Assembly (NCBI GenBank): GCA_019054805.1
Contig: JAHQIY010000002.1
Span: 9,114,001 to 9,178,000 of the forward strand
Reading direction: 5' to 3'
Length of the DNA stretch: 64,000 nucleotides
Source: Brachionus manjavacas
Lineage: Eukaryota > Rotifera > Eurotatoria > Ploima > Brachionidae
The notes beneath the pieces were generated by a model. That model saw nothing but the letters and a program-made list of their open reading frames with translations. It ran no database searches and had not been told where the DNA came from. This document shows positions 59,132-64,000 of the stretch, one piece after another. The translations under genes were made by a program, and so were the position numbers. The number at the start of each line of letters is the position of its first letter. Positions within the stretch are counted from its first letter, which is position 1.

Positions 59132-61809
59132 ATTTTGTTTTTTAAATTCTTTGAATTTTTTTTAATAAATTATCTTAAAATGTAAAGTATAAGCTCCTAA
59201 ATCAATTCTCGATATTTTCGAAAAAATTGTTTCTTATTTTATGGAAAGCCCTAAATTGTCCTAAATGTCCAGTTTGCCTTAGAAAGGCGACTGATGGACC
59301 ATGTTCAAAAGCAACACAGTTTTTTTGGCCAACGCCATTCATTTTTTTCACTCATGCCTCTAAGAAACTTTGTCTCGATTTACGCAACTTGACAACTTAG
59401 AAAACTGCCCTCTTGTTGCTATTTAAAATTTAAGCTCACTCCTGTATGCTGTTGCAGCTCTTTTTTATTCATGCTTATTTTCAATTATATTCCAATAAAA
59501 TTATAATTGAGATATTTGTATAAATATAAATAGTAATAAAATAATAATTTAAGCTAAAGCAGGAGAGCTGCGGAGCAAGGCAATACGTAAACTAGCTATA
59601 GTAGCTCTCTGGTTTTTACATACCATAAAATAAAGTTATCTTTTAATTCTACAATAAAAAAGTAAATAAAATAAAAATAACGTAAAAAGCTAAAGTTTTT
59701 TCCGTTAATTCATTTTTTTAAAATTATCCAGCTGGTTTTTAAAAGCATTTGTTCCTTTACGCTTTGATTAATTTGGCAGGCAGCCCAATCCAACTGATTG
59801 TTTACTCATCTTTTTGTCAGAAAGTTGTCTCGTTGTTTTGTGATGCTGAGCTGGTAAGTCATTCTGTGCTGATGACCTCGAAAGCCACCGGTTGGACCTT
59901 CGCTTGTCAGTTAGTTGCTTTATAAAGTTTAGTTATGCCACACTCCCGAGCTAAAATCATTTGTGATCTTAAAAAACTCTATAAGCTCGCCTCTTTATCG
60001 TCTCACTCTTAGGGTGGTAAGTTCTAACTTGGCTAGATGTCTGAGATCATACAATAATTTTGTGGCTGGACTTTGTACTAATCCTAGTATATTTTTAGAA
60101 ATTTTTGTATTAAAGGTTCCAAGCAGCAACAGCGTTCTCTTAGTGCGTTCTCACGAAAGCCAACATCAGTTGCCTGAAAGCCTGATTAACAAAAATGAAG
60201 ATATAAAAATAATTGAGATCATTAATACAATGAATCTTTGAATTTTTATCCTCTAAAACGTTTTATTGCTTGTCTTAATTTTGTTAAAATAATTGATGAA
60301 AGTTCAAAGACTGCTAAGAAAAAGATTCTTATTTGCATCAAAATCTTTAACTTTTAAATTGAAAAATCAACAAAAATATTTTCAAAGTCAATGAAATATG
60401 CAGTTACATCTGCAAATTGCATAGATTTGTATAGATAAATTAAACGTAATAACCACTAAAATAGAAAGTAAAAATGTCAAAATAATTGAGTTTCAAGACA
60501 ATGAAACGGCATTAGAGGAAGAAAGTTGTCAGCAAAATAATAAAAAATCAAAATCGTAAGATTATTGTTGAAACAGAAACAATTTCAACGGAATAGACAA
60601 CCCAAAGAATATAATACTTTAAAAAATTGAAAATAATAATAGAATCTAAATATTATTAGGCTTTACCCGTAAATGTACACTAAAGACGACTTTTATTTCG
60701 ATAAAATTTATTTGATAAATTTAAAAAAATTTTTGACGCAAGTTTACGAAAAATGAGTGCAAAACAAAATTAAGCGGTCGAATCTCGGCGGGATTGATTT
60801 CAAACCGTCTAATATTTAACAAAAAATTTCTTTATTCGCGTTTTGATTTTTTTAGATAAATCAATCGTTTCTTGGAATTGTTTAAAAAAATCGTATCTTA
60901 ATCGTAAAAATCGATCGTATCTTTAGTTTTTCCAATTTAAGTTATTGTTTTTCCAATCCAGTCCGTGGGAGAACTTTTTAATGATTTATCATGGAGTTCT
61001 ATACGAAAGACCTAAAATCCCAGCAAAAAAAGTCAGCGCAATTTTCATATTTCAGACATACAAATCCTTAAAGAAACAATGAATGAATTCAAAAAAATTC
61101 CGAAGTACAAATTTTAAATCAATAGATTTTTATCATATTTTTTAAATAAAATATTGATCATGTTTCGTAATCTCGTAGAATATTCTTCTTAATGTAGAGC
61201 TTAGTTCCTCACTTCAGAATTGTCTCATCGAGGCGTTTCATCCATTCGGTCTAAGCCTCTTCATTTTTCAAAATTATAATATGGCAACAAAAGCCTTTGA
61301 AATCAAAAGTTAAGAAATTTTCAAAAACTTTTTTAGGTTACATCGAGAATGCTATTATTTAAATAGCTAAAAATGGAACATTTCAAATATATTTTTTGAC
61401 TTTAATGCGCTTTTAATATTTTTTATTGCAATACAATTAATTCTTAAATCATCAAAATATGATTTATTCTATGGAGCAAAGCATTAGTTAATTTATTTTT
61501 GCACGTAGTTATAATAGTTTTATTTAATAATAATTAATTCTTTTACGAATTTGTTTAAAAACTATTTTTCTATAGGTTTCTAAGGCTTTTGTTGCTATAG
61601 AATTTGATTTTTAGAAAATTTGATATTTTAAGAAAAACTAATTCGTGTAAAAACAAAATGGATAATATTTCAAAATTTTTTAAATCTTTTTGATTTAACC
61701 TTTTAAATTAATACAAGTTATTTATTTAGTTGCATTCATTCTTTAAATTTATTTTATTTATTTTTTTTAAATTAATTAAATCATCAAAATTATTAATTTT
61801 TTGTTTGTG
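59132..61809. other. inverted copy of the 3.64-kb spacer
   Basis: Reverse complement of the spacer between tandem genes, with the 78-codon frame at 59963-60241 on the plus strand. No new feature. Confidence 0.7.
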
Positions 61810-62118
61810 ATGAGAAGAAATATTCGGTGCATGAGTTTTTTTCTCTTTTTAATTGCTTGTTTTCTTTTTATTGCTTCTTACAAGACTATGTTTACAAAAA
61901 CCGTTGACACTGAACTTAATTTTTATTATTTGTCTCATACTCCATCCAATGATAAATTTCATATTTTTTTGATTTGGCGAGGAAGCTCGTTTTCACTCAT
62001 TTATCAAAAAGCGTTCGAAACTGTGGTCAAATTTCACCCTAATGCAGAAATAATGCTTTTTTCAAATGAGCGAGCAATAGACAATGAACATATTTTACCA
62101 TACTATTCACTTGAATAA
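61810..62118 (+). pseudogene. GT32/A4GALT-like glycosyltransferase, copy E, N-terminal part only
   Basis: Plus strand. MRRNIRCMSFFLFLIACFLF anchor through FHPNAEIMLFSNE matches the other copies. At 62063 it passes into unrelated sequence (RAIDNEHILPYYSLE-stop) bordering the minisatellite. The catalytic core is missing. The frame is intact up to the break. Confidence 0.85.
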
Positions 62119-62640
62119 AAAGTGTCCTTTTGTGTCCTTTTGTGTATTTTTGTAATGAATCTTTTTTTTCCTAGCAAAAAAAGTGTCCTTTTGTGTCCTT
62201 TTGTGTACTTTTGTTATGAAAACTATTTATCCTAGCTAAAAAAGTGTCCTTTTGTGTACTTTTGTAATGAAAACTATTTACCCTAGCAAAAAAAGTGTCC
62301 TTTTGTGTACTTTTGTGTACTTTTGTTATGAAAACAATTTTCTTTAGCAAAAAAAGTGTCCTTTTGTGTACTTTTGTTATGAAAACAATTTTCATTAGCA
62401 AAAAAAGTGTCCTTTTGTGTACTTTTGTTGTGAAAACTATTTACCCTAGCAAAAAAAGTGTCCTTTTGTGTCCTTTTGTGTACTTTTGTTATGAAAACTA
62501 TTTACCCTAGCAAAAAAAGTGTCCTCTTGTGTCCTTTTGTGTACTTTTGTTATGAAAACTATTTTCCCTAGCAAAAAAAGTGTCCTTTTGTGTACTTTAG
62601 TTATAAATCCGCATTAACTAAATAAAAAAATTGTTCTCTT
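62119..62640. repeat. minisatellite, ~50-70-bp units
   Basis: About nine imperfect units of CTAGCAAAAAAAGTGTCC, TTTTGTGT(C/A)C(T)TTTTG and TTATGAAAACTATTTACC. The inner 10-bp TTTTGTGTCC/TTTTGTGTAC piece is itself repeated one to three times, giving variable unit length. Last units are diverged. It is open on both strands by chance (KKSVLLCTFVMKT, or VHKSTQKDTFF on the other strand); no evidence of coding. Confidence 0.93.
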
Positions 62641-62890
62641 GAGTACTTTTGGAGACTTTTGTTACATAATCATTTTTCTTTAGTTAAAGGTGTGTTTTGT
62701 TAACTTTTTTTAAATTTTTTAAAATATTGTTCAGAATTTTTAAACATAATTTTTCTATAAAAATTACAAATTTTTTAAAAAATACAGAAATTAAATCATG
62801 ACGAGAATAAATTGAAGATTTCAAATATAGAATTTTTATAATTTTAAATACTGTATTAATACCTTTTTATGTAATTATAATAGTTTAGTA
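62641..62890. other. AT-rich 5' flank of the DUF3987-like gene
   Basis: Upstream of the ATG at 62891. It would hold the promoter, but no clear element is seen. Confidence 0.4.
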
Positions 62891-64000
62891 ATGGCGAAAA
62901 AAAACTTGGTCCTTGAAAATTTTTGCAAGAATTTGGAAATCAGTCGCGTTCAGGAAAAACTTTATAAAATTCCATTCGAACAAGTTTTTGATGGAGAAAT
63001 TGGAAGTTACCTACATGGAATTGGGTAAACAATTTCATCTAATATAAAATTCATTATTTTAATTAAGCTTAGATAAATTTTTAATTTTCTATATATATTT
63101 CATGAATGATTTTTGAATTAGCATTAATATTTTAAATTAAAAATCTTAATTAAAATTTAAGATAATTATTTTTAAAGAGCAAGACATTCTGTTTGCAAAG
63201 AATTTTTAATTTGTCCACTTTTTACTGGTATTGCACATTTAATGCAACATTCTTATGTTTCCACCTTAACAACTTTGAGCGAGAAGAGCGTTTTTTATTC
63301 ATGTTTGGTAGCAAATCCTTCTACTGGCAAAAGTACTGCAATGTCTCTAATTAAAAAAGCCTAAATCAAATCGAAGAATACAAGAAGATTCCTAGAAAAA
63401 AATCAAATCTAATTAATGGTAAAATTTAAAATGAATATATTTGAAATAAGATGTATAAAAATTTTTAGCTGGTACAGTTGAAGCTTTATTAACAAACTTG
63501 GAAACAAATCCTTGCATGGTCAGCTTTTTTGACGAGTCCTCAACCTTTATGAGTTCGTTTGGTTTATATAAAGGTGGAGACGGTAAATAAGACCGAAGTG
63601 TTTACTTAGAATTGTATACCGGCCCAGATGGTTACGACAGAACACTGACAAGTAATCCCTTTTATATAGATCGACCGAGATTCAGTGTATGCTTATTGGG
63701 TAAATATTTTTTATTTCAAAATGTATCCAATGTTGAAATAACATTGAAATAGTGCATATTCAAAATAAAAAATGATGTTTTAAAATAAAAAATTATTTTA
63801 AATTACTGTTGCAAGCATTAAAAACTTAGTATTTTTTATTTTTCCATTATTTTCACCTTTTTTTATATTTTTTCATCTATTTAGAATAAAAAACTAAATG
63901 TAATATAAAAAAAAGATATTAAGAAAATATTAATAAAAAATTGAAAATAAAGGAGCAGACAAAACTGGAAATTAATGAATTTATGTTCCCCAAAGTACTT
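62891..64000 (+). CDS. DUF3987-like P-loop ATPase, 5' exons, runs off the window
   Basis: Exon 1 62891-63024 (ATG; MAKKNLVLENF, EQVFDGEIGSYLHGIG), donor GTAAAC. Exon 2 63178-63418 (ARHSVCKEFLICPLFTGIAH, then LVANPSTGKSTAMSLIKKA). Exon 3 63469-63699 (GTVEALLTNLETNPCMVSFF, DESSTFMSSFGLYKGG, RSVYLELYTGPDGYDRTL, IDRPRFSVCLLG). A fourth exon may start at 63953. The order, a Walker A-like NPSTGKS, a Walker B-like FFDE, a K-GG-x-DRS-x-LELY block and a RPRFSVCLLG strand, is the arrangement of DUF3987 proteins, known mainly from primase/helicase-associated bacterial and phage proteins and sporadically from animals. Introns are 153 and 50 bp with consensus ends. One apparent frame change and one in-frame stop suggest decay or sequence error. 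Function unknown; DNA-linked ATP hydrolysis is inferred. Confidence 0.65.

Larger units (their letters stand above)
56165..62063. repeat. ~2.5-kb inverted repeat (arms 56165-58672 and 59572-62063)
   Basis: From about 59572 (GGAGAGCTGCGGAGCAAGG) to 62063 the sequence is the reverse complement of 58672 back to about 56165, including the spacer ORF and the glycosyltransferase 5' end. The 0.9 kb between the arms holds copy D and its 3' flank. Arms are nearly identical, with small homopolymer differences and a few substitutions. Confidence 0.92.

Noticed and set aside
62119-62640. CRISPR array or telomeric repeat
   Set aside because: Units are adjoining and of variable length with an inner 10-bp repeat; this is a minisatellite, and the motif is not a known telomere repeat.

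Overview
The window is strongly AT-rich eukaryotic DNA. Coding pieces are split by short GT-AG introns of about 45-150 bases, there are Ty3/Gypsy-type LTR elements and a Tigger-type DNA transposon, and recognisable animal-type protein families appear: a GT32/A4GALT-like glycosyltransferase, an axonemal dynein heavy chain fragment, and Ulp1/C48-type peptidase. This fits a small ciliated invertebrate with a compact AT-rich genome. A monogonont rotifer would fit, but that is inference and I cannot name the species. Almost nothing here is a quiet single-copy host locus; it is an accessory region built from nested tandem and inverted duplications.

Layout. (1) 1-8627: about 100 copies of an 87-bp satellite that is open on both strands. 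On the minus strand it reads as a hydrophilic 29-residue repeat and is entered through a splice-acceptor-like site at 8627. (2) 8628-9130: spacer and a LINE-ORF1-like fragment. (3) 9131-20890: a degenerate ~134-bp satellite, AT-rich DNA with two candidate host exons, and the 5' part of a Ty3/Gypsy element, all present twice because of a 5-6 kb tandem duplication with its junction at 15515/15516. The second copy continues into the full element (18693-25117). (4) 25118-41451: a 7,178-bp unit repeated in tandem 2.14 times. It carries, all on the minus strand, a multi-exon coiled-coil gene with an acidic 30-codon repeat, a decayed Mutator-like transposon with a Ulp1-type peptidase, and a captured piece of an axonemal dynein heavy chain gene. 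(5) 41799-48641: an older, broken Ty3/Gypsy element with an extra 3' ORF region ending in a RING-like motif, split by an internally deleted Tigger element. (6) 48642-62063: three head-to-tail 3.64-kb units, each carrying an intronless type II membrane glycosyltransferase gene, followed by an inverted partial copy that makes a ~2.5-kb inverted repeat. (7) 62119-62640: a minisatellite. (8) 62891-end: the 5' exons of a gene encoding a DUF3987-like P-loop ATPase.

I see no operon-like or pathway-level cooperation between genes. The theme is amplification: several genes and gene pieces are copied with their flanks. Non-viral copies differ mostly by one-base changes in homopolymer runs, so some apparent frameshifts may be sequencing or assembly error rather than decay. 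The least ordinary items are the coding-like 87-bp satellite, the 7,178-bp unit that joins a transposon, a coiled-coil gene and a dynein fragment, the coiled-coil/RING ORF of the older LTR element, and the DUF3987-like gene with introns.
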